Source of the DNA: SIG622 sp045652245
GTDB taxonomy: Bacteria; Bacillota; Clostridia; Oscillospirales; CAG-382
Assembly: GCA_045652245.1 (NCBI GenBank)
Contig: JAZRTY010000031.1
Span: 1 to 21,650 of the forward strand
DNA length: 21,650 nucleotides
Direction: 5' to 3'
Below, piece after piece: positions 15,454 to 21,574 of this stretch. Under the pieces are notes generated by a model. It saw nothing but the letters and a program-made list of their open reading frames with translations, had not been told where the DNA came from and ran no database searches. Made by a program: the position numbers and the translations under genes. Position 1 is the first letter of the stretch. Every line of letters starts with the position of its first letter.

Positions 15454-16565
15454 TATTTTACCTCCTTTTTAGACGAATGACGTTGTAATTTATACTGAAC
15501 GAAAAATTCACAGCCGATAATAAAGAACAACATAATACCCGTGATAATACCACCGATACTTGAGTTTCCGAGCTTTAAGTCCTCAATAACCTGACTTGAA
15601 CCGTTCTGCATAAAAATTATAAGGAAGGAAGCAAGAGTCATAATAACCGGATTGAACTTTGCAAGCCAGGAAACCATAACTGCAGTAAAGCCCATACCGC
15701 CAACCGTGTCAACATTTACCGTCGCATCCTTGCCGACTGCAAATATAAAGCCTGCAAGACCACAGAGCATACCGGAAATCGCCATTGTACGAAGAATAAC
15801 CTTTTTTACGTTTATTCCGATATAGCGAGCAGTATTTTCACTCTCGCCGACAACCGAAATTTCATAGCCCTGCTTGCTGTACTTCAGATATATAAACATA
15901 AATACCGTAAGAAGCACCGATATAATAACTACAAGCCCGTAACGGGAGCCGAAGATTTCAGGGAACCAGAATGCACCCCAGGGACTTGCAATAGAACGGA
16001 TAACGTTCGAGCCACTCTTATCAATAAAGGGAATAAAGAACAGAACAAGCTGCATTGCAACATAGTTCATCATAAGAGTAAAGAGCGTTTCGTTAGTACC
16101 GAACTGCGCCTTAAAAAACGCAGGAATAATACCCCAGATAAAGCCTGCGAGCATTGCAATGACTGCAATAACTATAAGAGTTAACCACTGTGGCATACTG
16201 CCACCGAGACGGAGCATCAGAATTACCGATACAAGTGCTCCGATAAGTGTCTGACCTTCAGCACCCAGATTCCAGAATTTCATTTTAAATGCAGGTGTTA
16301 CTGCAAGTGAAACGCATTGTAAAAGCGCCAGGTTCATAAGCATTGTCCAGACCTTTCGCTTTGTGCCGAAATTTCCTGCAAGCATTCTCTGTATAAGCTC
16401 GTAAGGAGAACAGCCTGTAACTATAAACATAAACAAAGCACAACTTAAAAGAGCAAGAATAATAGCAATAACTCTTATTGTCACCGATTTGTAAAGTGGA
16501 ATTGCATCACGTTTTACTATATGAAAAAGAGGCTCACGAGTATGAGTCGGTTTATTTTTCTTCAT
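15453..16565 (-). CDS. nupP: Purine-nucleoside ABC importer permease (NupP-type)
   Basis: 370 residues. The ATG at 16565 overlaps the nupO stop by 14 bp and follows GGAGG with a 9-nt gap. A basic N-terminus (KKNKPTHTREP) precedes about nine to ten membrane helices; the family segment FWNLGAEGQTLIGALVSV lies at about 92-109, and VVGESENTARYIGINVKKV is the cytoplasmic coupling helix contacting the ATPase. It is the longer of the two permease subunits, as in Bacillus NupP. Together with NupQ it should form the membrane channel. Nothing is truncated. The substrate class rests on the operon context and the BMP-family binding protein. Confidence 0.9.
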   Translation of the reverse strand: MKKNKPTHTREPLFHIVKRDAIPLYKSVTIRVIAIILALLSCALFMFIVTGCSPYELIQRMLAGNFGTKRKVWTMLMNLALLQCVSLAVTPAFKMKFWNLGAEGQTLIGALVSVILMLRLGGSMPQWLTLIVIAVIAMLAGFIWGIIPAFFKAQFGTNETLFTLMMNYVAMQLVLFFIPFIDKSGSNVIRSIASPWGAFWFPEIFGSRYGLVVIISVLLTVFMFIYLKYSKQGYEISVVGESENTARYIGINVKKVILRTMAISGMLCGLAGFIFAVGKDATVNVDTVGGMGFTAVMVSWLAKFNPVIMTLASFLIIFMQNGSSQVIEDLKLGNSSIGGIITGIMLFFIIGCEFFVQYKLQRHSSKKEVK

Positions 16566-18114
16566 CGTTTTCTACCTCCTGTGTGTCTTTTTCGGTGTCC
16601 TTGAGCTTTGTCATATAAAGACCAACCTCTTCCTTTGTAGTCGTTCTTCCGTCAACAATCGCACTTACCTTTCCTGCGCAAAGCACCATAATTCTGTCGC
16701 AAAGCTCAAGCAAAACGTCAAGGTCCTCGCCGACAAAGATTACGGCAACGCCACGTTTTTTCTGCTCGTTAAGGAGATTGTATATAGTGTAAGAGGAGTT
16801 AATATCAAGACCACGAACAGGGTATGCTGCCATAAGAACAGTCGGCGCCGAGGCTATTTCTCTGCCTACAAGTACCTTCTGTACGTTACCACCCGAAAGT
16901 CTGCGTACAGGGGTTTGTGCACTCGGTGTTACAACCTCAAGCTGTGAAATTATCTCCTGAGCAAGGTCTCTCGGCTCTTTTCTGTGAAGAAATGCACTTT
17001 TTCCTTTTCTGTAGCTTCGCAGCATCATATTGTCGATAATATCCATATTTCCGACAAGTCCCATTCCGAGTCTGTCCTCAGGAACAAAGGAAAGACGCAC
17101 GCCCATATCACGAATCTGCATAGGAGTTTTATTTCTGAGATTCTCCACTTTTCCGTCCGGGGAAAGATAGGTTATTTCACCACCATATAGCTTTTGAAGA
17201 CCTGCGATTGCTTCAAGCAGCTCTCGCTGTCCGCTTCCGGCAATACCTGCAATACCGAGAATTTCACCCGAACGTGCGCTAAAGGAAACGTTTTCAAGAA
17301 GTGGCACTCCGTCACGGCTGACACAGCTTACATCCTTTACAACAAGTCTGTCGACAGAGTCGACAGGATCATCTCTGTCGATATTAAGGGATACCTTTTT
17401 GCCTACCATCATTTCGGTAAGGCTGTTTTCTGTAGCTTCACTTGTTTTGACTGTTCCGATATACTCACCCTTACGCAGAACTGCAACCCTGTCAGACAGG
17501 GAAAGCACCTCGTGAAGCTTGTGGGTGATAATAATAATTGCCTTTCCGTCATCACGCATACGGCGAAGAATGTCAAAAAGCTTTTCGGTCTCTGCAGGTG
17601 TCAGAACTGCCGTCGGTTCGTCGAGAATGAGAATATCAGCTCCACGGTAAAGTACACGGATAATTTCAACCGTCTGTTTTTCGGAAACCGACATTTCGTA
17701 TATTTTTTTCTTCGGGTCAACTGCAAAGCCATAGCGCTTTCCTATTTCGCTGACCTTCTTTTCGGCAAGCTTTATATCAAATTTTTTGTCGTCGTCAAGA
17801 CCGAGAATGATATTTTCGGTAGCAGAAAACACATCAATCAGCTTGAAATGCTGATGTATCATACCGATTTTGTAGTCAAATGCGTCTTTGGGCGAGGCGA
17901 TAACAACCTCCTTGCCGTCAATCAGAATCTGACCCTCATCCGGGTAGTAGATGCCCGATATCATATTCATAAGGGTAGTCTTTCCGCTGCCATTCTCGCC
18001 GAGGATAGAGAGAATTTCACCCTTGTTAACGGTAAGGCATACATTTTTATTAGCTACGACCTTTCCGAAGGTCTTGGTTATATTCTTAAGTTCTATTGCC
18101 GCATTGGTGCTCAA
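16552..18114 (-). CDS. nupO: Nucleoside ABC importer ATPase with two ATP-binding domains (NupO-type), TTG start
   Basis: 520 residues. I start it at a TTG (18112-18114) with GGAGG 8 nt upstream. An in-frame ATG at 18183 exists, but the extra codons are the translation of a dispersed repeat and match no domain. Domain 1: Walker A GENGSGKTT (39-47), signature-like SVSEKQ (142-147), Walker B DILILDEPTAVL (160-171). Domain 2 is the usual degenerate half: GIAGSGQRELLEAIAGL in place of Walker A, signature LSGGNVQKV, and a Walker B region reading LMAAYPVRGLD where the family normally has PTRGLD. The tail is acidic. This double-ATPase layout (like RbsA) is typical of nucleoside importers. It energises NupP-NupQ at the membrane. 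Confidence 0.9.
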   Translation of the reverse strand: MSTNAAIELKNITKTFGKVVANKNVCLTVNKGEILSILGENGSGKTTLMNMISGIYYPDEGQILIDGKEVVIASPKDAFDYKIGMIHQHFKLIDVFSATENIILGLDDDKKFDIKLAEKKVSEIGKRYGFAVDPKKKIYEMSVSEKQTVEIIRVLYRGADILILDEPTAVLTPAETEKLFDILRRMRDDGKAIIIITHKLHEVLSLSDRVAVLRKGEYIGTVKTSEATENSLTEMMVGKKVSLNIDRDDPVDSVDRLVVKDVSCVSRDGVPLLENVSFSARSGEILGIAGIAGSGQRELLEAIAGLQKLYGGEITYLSPDGKVENLRNKTPMQIRDMGVRLSFVPEDRLGMGLVGNMDIIDNMMLRSYRKGKSAFLHRKEPRDLAQEIISQLEVVTPSAQTPVRRLSGGNVQKVLVGREIASAPTVLMAAYPVRGLDINSSYTIYNLLNEQKKRGVAVIFVGEDLDVLLELCDRIMVLCAGKVSAIVDGRTTTKEEVGLYMTKLKDTEKDTQEVENDEEK

Positions 18115-18144
18115 AGTCTGTACCTCCAATACATATTTCTTAAT

Positions 18145-18196
18145 AGCCTTCCCCTTGAGGGGAAGGTGGGTTTTGCATAGCAAAACTCGGATGAGG
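18145..18196 (+). repeat. Composite hairpin repeat, copy A
   Basis: AGCCTTCCCC/TTGA/GGGGAAGG, then TGG and a second hairpin GTTTTGC/ATA/GCAAAAC (18170-18186), then CGGATGAGG. Copies B and C have a different second stem here (GTCAGC/GAA/GCTGAC), still perfectly paired. It lies 31 bp upstream of the nupO TTG start. Confidence 0.8.
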
Positions 18197-18204
18197 TGTT
18201 TTCA

Positions 18205-18225
18205 TGCCACGCAAGTGGCAATTCA
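18205..18225 (+). repeat. Single mini-hairpin unit with ATTCA spacer
   Basis: TGCCAC/GCAA/GTGGCA followed by ATTCA. It is the same unit type as the four in the array at 19736-19816 and, like that array, directly precedes a composite repeat (copy B) through a TTTTATAG-like link. Confidence 0.7.
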
Positions 18226-18230
18226 TTTTA

Positions 18231-18279
18231 TAGCCTTTCCCTTGAGGGGAAGGTGTCAGCGAAGCTGACGGATGAGGGG
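18231..18279 (+). repeat. Composite hairpin repeat, copy B
   Basis: TAGCCTTTCCC/TTGA/GGGGAAGG, then the hairpin GTCAGC/GAA/GCTGAC (18255-18269) and GGATGAGGGG. Nearly identical to copy C. Confidence 0.85.
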
Positions 18280-18286
18280 AAAATTC

Positions 18287-18340
18287 GTAGGGAATGACCT
18301 ATGTATCATTTCACGGAACGCCACGCAGGGCGTTCCCTAC
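18287..18340. repeat. Nested inverted repeat, second repeat type
   Basis: Outer arms GTAGGGAA (18287-18294) and TTCCCTAC (18333-18340); inner arms GGAACGCC (18315-18322) and GGCGTTCC (18329-18336). The right arms overlap, so only one of the two hairpins can form at a time. Non-coding, between nupN and nupO. Confidence 0.55.
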
Positions 18341-18376
18341 TATTAAATTTAAAGAACAAAAATGAAGAGTAAAATC

Positions 18377-18406
18377 CAAAATCGGCGGGGCGTTTTTGCC
18401 CCGCCG
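18377..18406 (-). terminator. GC-rich hairpin terminator after nupN
   Basis: Minus strand: CGGCGGGGC, 6-nt loop, GCCCCGCCG, then ATTTTGG and a further T4. It starts 17 bp after the nupN stop. The weak T-run suggests partial termination, which would lower nupOPQ transcription relative to nupN. Confidence 0.75.
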
Positions 18407-18423
18407 TGTTTTACGCTGCTTTA

Positions 18424-19665
18424 TTACTTAATTGTAATACCGTCGATATCGATATCGAAGTAAGGAGCGCTTCTGTATTCGGATTCATGGAAGTAACCGT
18501 CAGAAACAACTTCTGTTTCGCCAACATAGTCGCCCATGTCATCAACGTCTGCAAGATAGCTTTCGAGCTTTTCACCCTTAACTGTGAATGTAGCTGTATC
18601 GAATACACGAACTTCGCCGTTTATAAGCTGAGCCTTAACTTCATCGAGTTTTTCAGCTGTTCCTTCAGCTGCAACCTTTTCGTTGATAGGAAGAATCTCT
18701 ACAGAGCTGTCAGCAAGACCCTTACAGAAGTCCTGTTCGATTTCTGTACCGTCAACAACTGCGTTGATGATATGTTCGAAGTAAGGAGCCCAGTTGATCT
18801 TTGAAGAAACGAGAGCTGTGTTGGGACCCCATTCAACTGTGTTGAGGTTGTAAGCAACGTTAGGAACGCCTGCTTCCTCACAAGCCTTAGGAGCACCTTC
18901 AGAGTCTGCGTGCTGAGAAATAAGAACGCAACCGTCACCGATAAGAGCGTTAGCTGTTTCCTTTTCCTTAGCTATATCAAACCATGAGTTTGTGAACTTA
19001 ACATCCATAGTAACTGTGGGGCAAACAGACTTTGCACCGAGATAGAAGGATGTGTAACCGGACTTAACTTCAGCATACGGGAACGCACCAACGTAACCCA
19101 TCTTAGTCTGGTCTTCTGTGATGTCGCCGTTTGCGATCATTTCGTTGAGCTTAAGACCTGCTGCTACGCCTACAAGGAATCTTCCTTCGTAGATGTCAGC
19201 GAATGCGTTGTAGAAGTTAGGAAGGTTCTCTGTGTGAGCCTTTGTACCTGTAGCATGGCAGAAAATAACTTCCGGGAATTCCTTAGCAGCTGCAATCATA
19301 AAGCTTTCGTGACCAAAGGAGTCAGCAAAAACGATATCACAGCCTGCGTCTGCCATATCAGCTGCAGCTTCGTAGCAGTCGTTTGATTCCGGAACATTTA
19401 CCTTGTAGATAACCTGCTCATCTGTAAGACCGAGCTTTTCCTGTACTGCTTTAGCAGCATCGATAAAGTTCTTGTCGTAGGTTGAGTTTTCGTCGTGAAG
19501 GAAGATGAAGCCAATCTTGAAATCAGCATACTTGTTTTCTTCTTCCTGGTTTTCAACAACGTTGTTTTCTTCGTTGTTTTCAACGTCGTTTGTGGGCTGT
19601 CCACATCCTGCAAGTGTTCCGATTGCAAGAACACCAGCAAGGAGAAGTGCAAAAATTTTCTTCAT
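18424..19665 (-). CDS. nupN: BMP-family nucleoside-binding lipoprotein (substrate-binding protein, NupN-type)
   Basis: 413 residues; AGGAGG with a 9-nt gap before the ATG. A lipoprotein signal (lipobox LAGC, Cys21) is followed by an acidic Asn/Glu-rich linker (about 24-44) that would hold the domain off the membrane. The BMP (basic membrane protein/PnrA) fold begins at KIGFIFLHDENSTYDKNF; further hallmarks are CDIVFADSFGHESFM, the IYEGRFLVGVAAG segment, MGYVGAFPYAEV, GDGCVLISQHADSEG and INWAPYFEHIINAVVDGT. These proteins bind purine nucleosides outside the membrane and deliver them to the NupOPQ importer. The C-terminal tail (ADVDDMGDYVGETEVVSDGY) is longer than I expect. Gene order nupN, O, P, Q matches Bacillus, though 309 bp with a terminator and repeats separates nupN from nupO. 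Confidence 0.92.
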   Translation of the reverse strand: MKKIFALLLAGVLAIGTLAGCGQPTNDVENNEENNVVENQEEENKYADFKIGFIFLHDENSTYDKNFIDAAKAVQEKLGLTDEQVIYKVNVPESNDCYEAAADMADAGCDIVFADSFGHESFMIAAAKEFPEVIFCHATGTKAHTENLPNFYNAFADIYEGRFLVGVAAGLKLNEMIANGDITEDQTKMGYVGAFPYAEVKSGYTSFYLGAKSVCPTVTMDVKFTNSWFDIAKEKETANALIGDGCVLISQHADSEGAPKACEEAGVPNVAYNLNTVEWGPNTALVSSKINWAPYFEHIINAVVDGTEIEQDFCKGLADSSVEILPINEKVAAEGTAEKLDEVKAQLINGEVRVFDTATFTVKGEKLESYLADVDDMGDYVGETEVVSDGYFHESEYRSAPYFDIDIDGITIK

Positions 19666-19707
19666 TTTTTAGTCCTCCTGCCTTTTGGCAAATTTAAAAT
19701 TTAATAT

Positions 19708-19725
19708 ATGTAAATAAATTTACAT
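19708..19725. promoter_or_regulatory. 18-bp palindrome upstream of nupN
   Basis: ATGTAAA/TAAA/TTTACAT, a 7-bp perfect inverted repeat about 43 bp upstream of the nupN start, in very AT-rich DNA where the promoter should lie. I could not identify a clear -35/-10 pair. Candidate operator only. Confidence 0.35.
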
Positions 19726-19735
19726 CAAATTTTAA

Positions 19736-19816
19736 TGAAAACGAAGTTTTCAATTCATGGCGTAGCCAATTCATGAAGTCGTAAGACTTCAATTCATGAC
19801 ACGAAGTGTCAATTCA
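19736..19816 (+). repeat. Array of four mini-hairpins with invariant ATTCA spacers
   Basis: Units: TGAAAAC/GAA/GTTTTCA (19736-19752), TGGC/GTA/GCCA (19758-19768), TGAAGTC/GTAA/GACTTCA (19774-19791), TGACAC/GAA/GTGTCA (19797-19811), each followed by ATTCA. Stems differ in sequence and length (4-7 bp) but are all perfect, begin with TG, end with CA, and close on a C-G pair over a GNA or GNRA loop. The array runs via TTTAT directly into composite repeat copy C. Confidence 0.85.
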
Positions 19817-19821
19817 TTTAT

Positions 19822-19870
19822 TAGCCTTCTCCTCGGGGAGAAGGTGTCAGCGAAGCTGACGGATGAGGGG
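19822..19870 (+). repeat. Composite hairpin repeat, copy C
   Basis: TAGCCTTCTCC/TCGG/GGAGAAGG, then GTCAGC/GAA/GCTGAC (19846-19860) and GGATGAGGGG. The first stem differs from copy B by a paired change (C-G base pair content shifted with complementarity kept), and the second is identical. Confidence 0.85.
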
Positions 19871-20180
19871 TTTGGGGAATTAGTTAATGCCCCCTACTAC
19901 CCCTATCTTTTATACGGGGGATTTTGTCCCCCTGTACCCCCTGATTACTTTTTCCCACCTTAGAGCTGGAAAAAGTAATCAAAAAGAGCCCAAGTCAAGG
20001 GAAAAGGCTTTTTCCCTTAACAATCCTTTTTCTACTCACACAACAACACAGTCAACATCAAATTTATTATATTATTTTGTTGTTGTGTTCGATTCGCATC
20101 GCAAGCGATGCTCCGTGGGCTTGTTTTTACACAACCCAAACATAGCAAAAACGCCAAACGACATCAAAGTTATACTTTAT
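19871..20180. other. Non-coding stretch built from palindromes
   Basis: No gene. Perfect inverted repeats: GGGGGA/TTTTG/TCCCCC (19916-19932); GATTACTTTTTCC with its complement (19943-19955/19968-19980, 12-nt loop); AAGGGAAAA/TTTTCCCTT (19997-20018); ACACAACAACA with its complement (20038-20048/20078-20088, 29-nt AT-rich loop); GCATCGC/GCGATGC (20096-20111). C-runs precede the first. It may be a decayed mobile element or further repeat families; I cannot name it. Confidence 0.55.
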
Positions 20181-20227
20181 CCCCCATCAGTCTCGCTTTG
20201 CTCGACAGCTTCCCCACCGGGGAAGCC
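20181..20227 (-). repeat. Composite hairpin repeat, copy D, inverted and diverged
   Basis: Read on the minus strand: GGCTTCCCC/GGTG/GGGAAGC, then TGTCGAGCAAAGCGAGACTG and ATGGGGG. Same layout as copies A-C, but the second hairpin is imperfect. It lies 30 bp downstream of the xpt stop, so it may sit at the end of the xpt transcript. Confidence 0.6.
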
Positions 20228-20257
20228 ATTTTCGGTTGCATACCAAAGTTTTATCTT

Positions 20258-20833
20258 TTACTGCTCCCGAAAGGAAATACTGTCATCCGTCATTCCGGAA
20301 ACTATAGCAAGCGATTCGACACGGATTCCCATATTGCGAATTTCCTCGCCACCCTTCTGGAAGCCCTTTTCTATCGCTATTGCAGCCCCTGCAATTTCGG
20401 CTCCTGCCTCACGGCAGATTGAAATAAGTCCCATAAGAGCAGCACCATTTGCAAGGAAATCGTCAACAAGCAATACCTTGTCATCTTTTCCGAGAAACTG
20501 CTTTTCCACAATAACCTGACTTACGTTTTTATGGGTAAAGGACACGACCTCTGTACAGTAAACCTCACCCGAAACGTTTTTCGATTTGTTCTTTTTAGCA
20601 AAAACCACCGGAACGTTCATATGTATTGCGGCACCCATAGCTATTGCAATACCCGAGGTCTCGATTGTAAGAATCTTATTTACGCCACAGCCTTCATAAA
20701 GACGTGCGATTTCCTTTCCCATTTCACACAGGAAATTCACATCAAGTCTGTGATTTAAAAAATTACCGACCTTGAGTATATTTCCCGGAAGGACCTTACC
20801 TTCTTTTAAAATTTTTTCTTCAAGAGCCTTCAC
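20258..20833 (-). CDS. xpt: Xanthine phosphoribosyltransferase
   Basis: 191 residues from a GTG (20831-20833) with GGAGG 8 nt upstream. The frame is open to an ATG at 20911, but the extension has no ribosome site and lies in the leader; with the GTG the N-terminus (KALEEKILKEGKVLPGNILK) and length match Bacillus Xpt as I remember it. Other shared segments are VGNFLNHRLDVNFL, ILTIETSGIAIAMG, VPVVFAKKNKSKN and the PRPP-binding motif VLLVDDFLANGAA (120-132), then AGAEIAGAAIAIEKGFQ. It converts xanthine plus PRPP to XMP in purine salvage. Its neighbours encode a nucleoside importer, a consistent salvage theme. No purine riboswitch was recognised upstream. Confidence 0.93.
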   Translation of the reverse strand: MKALEEKILKEGKVLPGNILKVGNFLNHRLDVNFLCEMGKEIARLYEGCGVNKILTIETSGIAIAMGAAIHMNVPVVFAKKNKSKNVSGEVYCTEVVSFTHKNVSQVIVEKQFLGKDDKVLLVDDFLANGAALMGLISICREAGAEIAGAAIAIEKGFQKGGEEIRNMGIRVESLAIVSGMTDDSISFREQ

Positions 20834-20865
20834 GCAAGCAACCTCCGAGTGTGGTTTGTCATTGT

Positions 20866-20893
20866 AAAAACCGATTATCAATAAGACAATCGG
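20866..20893 (-). terminator. Terminator-like hairpin in the xpt leader
   Basis: Minus strand: CCGATTGTC, loop TTATT, GATAATCGG (one G-U pair), then five T. It sits between the promoter and the xpt start, so it could attenuate transcription. The left arm can instead pair with downstream GACAA and TCGGAG (20843-20848), the latter covering the ribosome site. Confidence 0.6.
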
Positions 20894-20926
20894 AGCACGC
20901 ATAAAAAACAATCTGTATTCCCTATT

Positions 20927-20955
20927 ATTATATCATTCAAAGTGTACTTTGTCAA
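20927..20955 (-). promoter_or_regulatory. xpt: Consensus promoter of xpt
   Basis: Minus strand: perfect -35 TTGACA (20950-20955), 17-bp spacer, perfect -10 TATAAT (20927-20932). Start predicted near 20920, giving a leader of about 86 nt. The region between here and 21119 has no other gene. Confidence 0.92.
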
Positions 20956-21119
20956 CAGATTTTATTAACTTTTGTGCAATTAAGGAAACTTTTGTCGAAT
21001 TTGACATAGTAAATTTAAAGTTTTGGTAAGTTTTGAAAATCCACCCTCCCTGAACCGTAAAACATATTTCTTTCTCTGCGCATAAGATAGACTATATATT
21101 ATAAAAAGTGGGGATAGCC

Positions 21120-21410
21120 ATGCTTTACGACATAATAACCGTATTTATTTGTATGTTTGCAGCAATGGGGGTTGTTTTTTTCATTCTTGAGCTCAGTCTT
21201 TTGCTGTCAAACAAAAAACATGGATATAAATTTTATATTCTGTGCGAAAATCTTTCCGGAAAAGAAGCCGAATATGCGATAAGATATATTGAGAATATTA
21301 TATTGTCAAGACTCGGAGGAGTCGGATGCGGAATAAAGCTCGGTGAAAATGTGGAGATTGACAAAGCCGTACTTGAGGCGCTCAAAAGGGAGTACAGGAA
21401 TATTGAGTAA
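21120..21410 (+). CDS. Small single-pass membrane protein of unknown function
   Basis: 96 residues from the ATG at 21120 (GGGGA 4-5 nt upstream); a GTG four codons earlier (21108) is a less likely start. Residues 1-31 are a hydrophobic segment (LYDIITVFICMFAAMGVVFF), followed by KKHGYKFYILCENLSGKEAE, IRYIENIILSRLGGVGCGI and an acidic/basic C-terminal helix (AVLEALKREYRNIE). I do not recognise the family. The predicted layout is one N-terminal helix with a cytoplasmic domain. It is flanked by a repeat element and terminator and is divergent from xpt; I could not identify its promoter with confidence. Codon use resembles its neighbours. Confidence 0.72.
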   Translation: MLYDIITVFICMFAAMGVVFFILELSLLLSNKKHGYKFYILCENLSGKEAEYAIRYIENIILSRLGGVGCGIKLGENVEIDKAVLEALKREYRNIE

Positions 21411-21429
21411 TGCACCCTGACTCCTTTTT

Positions 21430-21526
21430 TTGGGGACTACTCGTCCCCAAACCCCTCGTTTTCGTGGGCTGCCGCCCACACCTGCCAAGCTTTTTGAAAA
21501 AAGCTTGACCAAAAACTTTAACACTT
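21430..21526 (+). repeat. Dispersed hairpin element, copy 2
   Basis: Starts 20 bp after the stop of the small membrane protein gene. Identical TTGGGGAC/TACTC/GTCCCCAA hairpin and following ACCCC, an added hairpin GTGGGC/TGCC/GCCCAC (21464-21479), hairpin CAAGCTTTTT/AAAAAGCTTG (21486-21507), then CCAAAAACTTTAACACTT. The third stem is altered relative to copy 1 but stays perfectly paired. Confidence 0.78.
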
Positions 21527-21552
21527 TTACGCCGACCAATCGTGCTTCGCAC

Positions 21553-21574
21553 ACCAGGTCGGCCTGGTTTTTTT
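21553..21574 (+). terminator. Intrinsic terminator after the small membrane protein gene
   Basis: ACCAGG/TCGG/CCTGGT followed by seven T. A larger alternative fold pairs GCCGACC (21531-21537) with GGTCGGC (21557-21563) around a GTGC/TTC/GCAC hairpin. The remaining 76 bases to the edge show nothing recognisable. Confidence 0.8.

Noticed and set aside
17194..18180. Long open frame of 328 codons on the plus strand
   Set aside because: It is fully antisense to nupO, lacks a ribosome site and family motifs, and encodes a Cys/Phe-rich shadow product.
19736..19816. CRISPR array
   Set aside because: The repeated ATTCA is only 5 nt and the variable parts are self-complementary hairpins of 11-18 nt, unlike spacers; no cas genes are nearby.
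20834..20920. Guanine riboswitch before xpt
   Set aside because: Expected from Bacillus, but the leader is short and lacks the aptamer's conserved junction and loop sequences.
21061..21119. Promoter for the small membrane protein
   Set aside because: TATATT/TTATAA boxes are present, but no acceptable -35 lies at a suitable distance, so it was not called.
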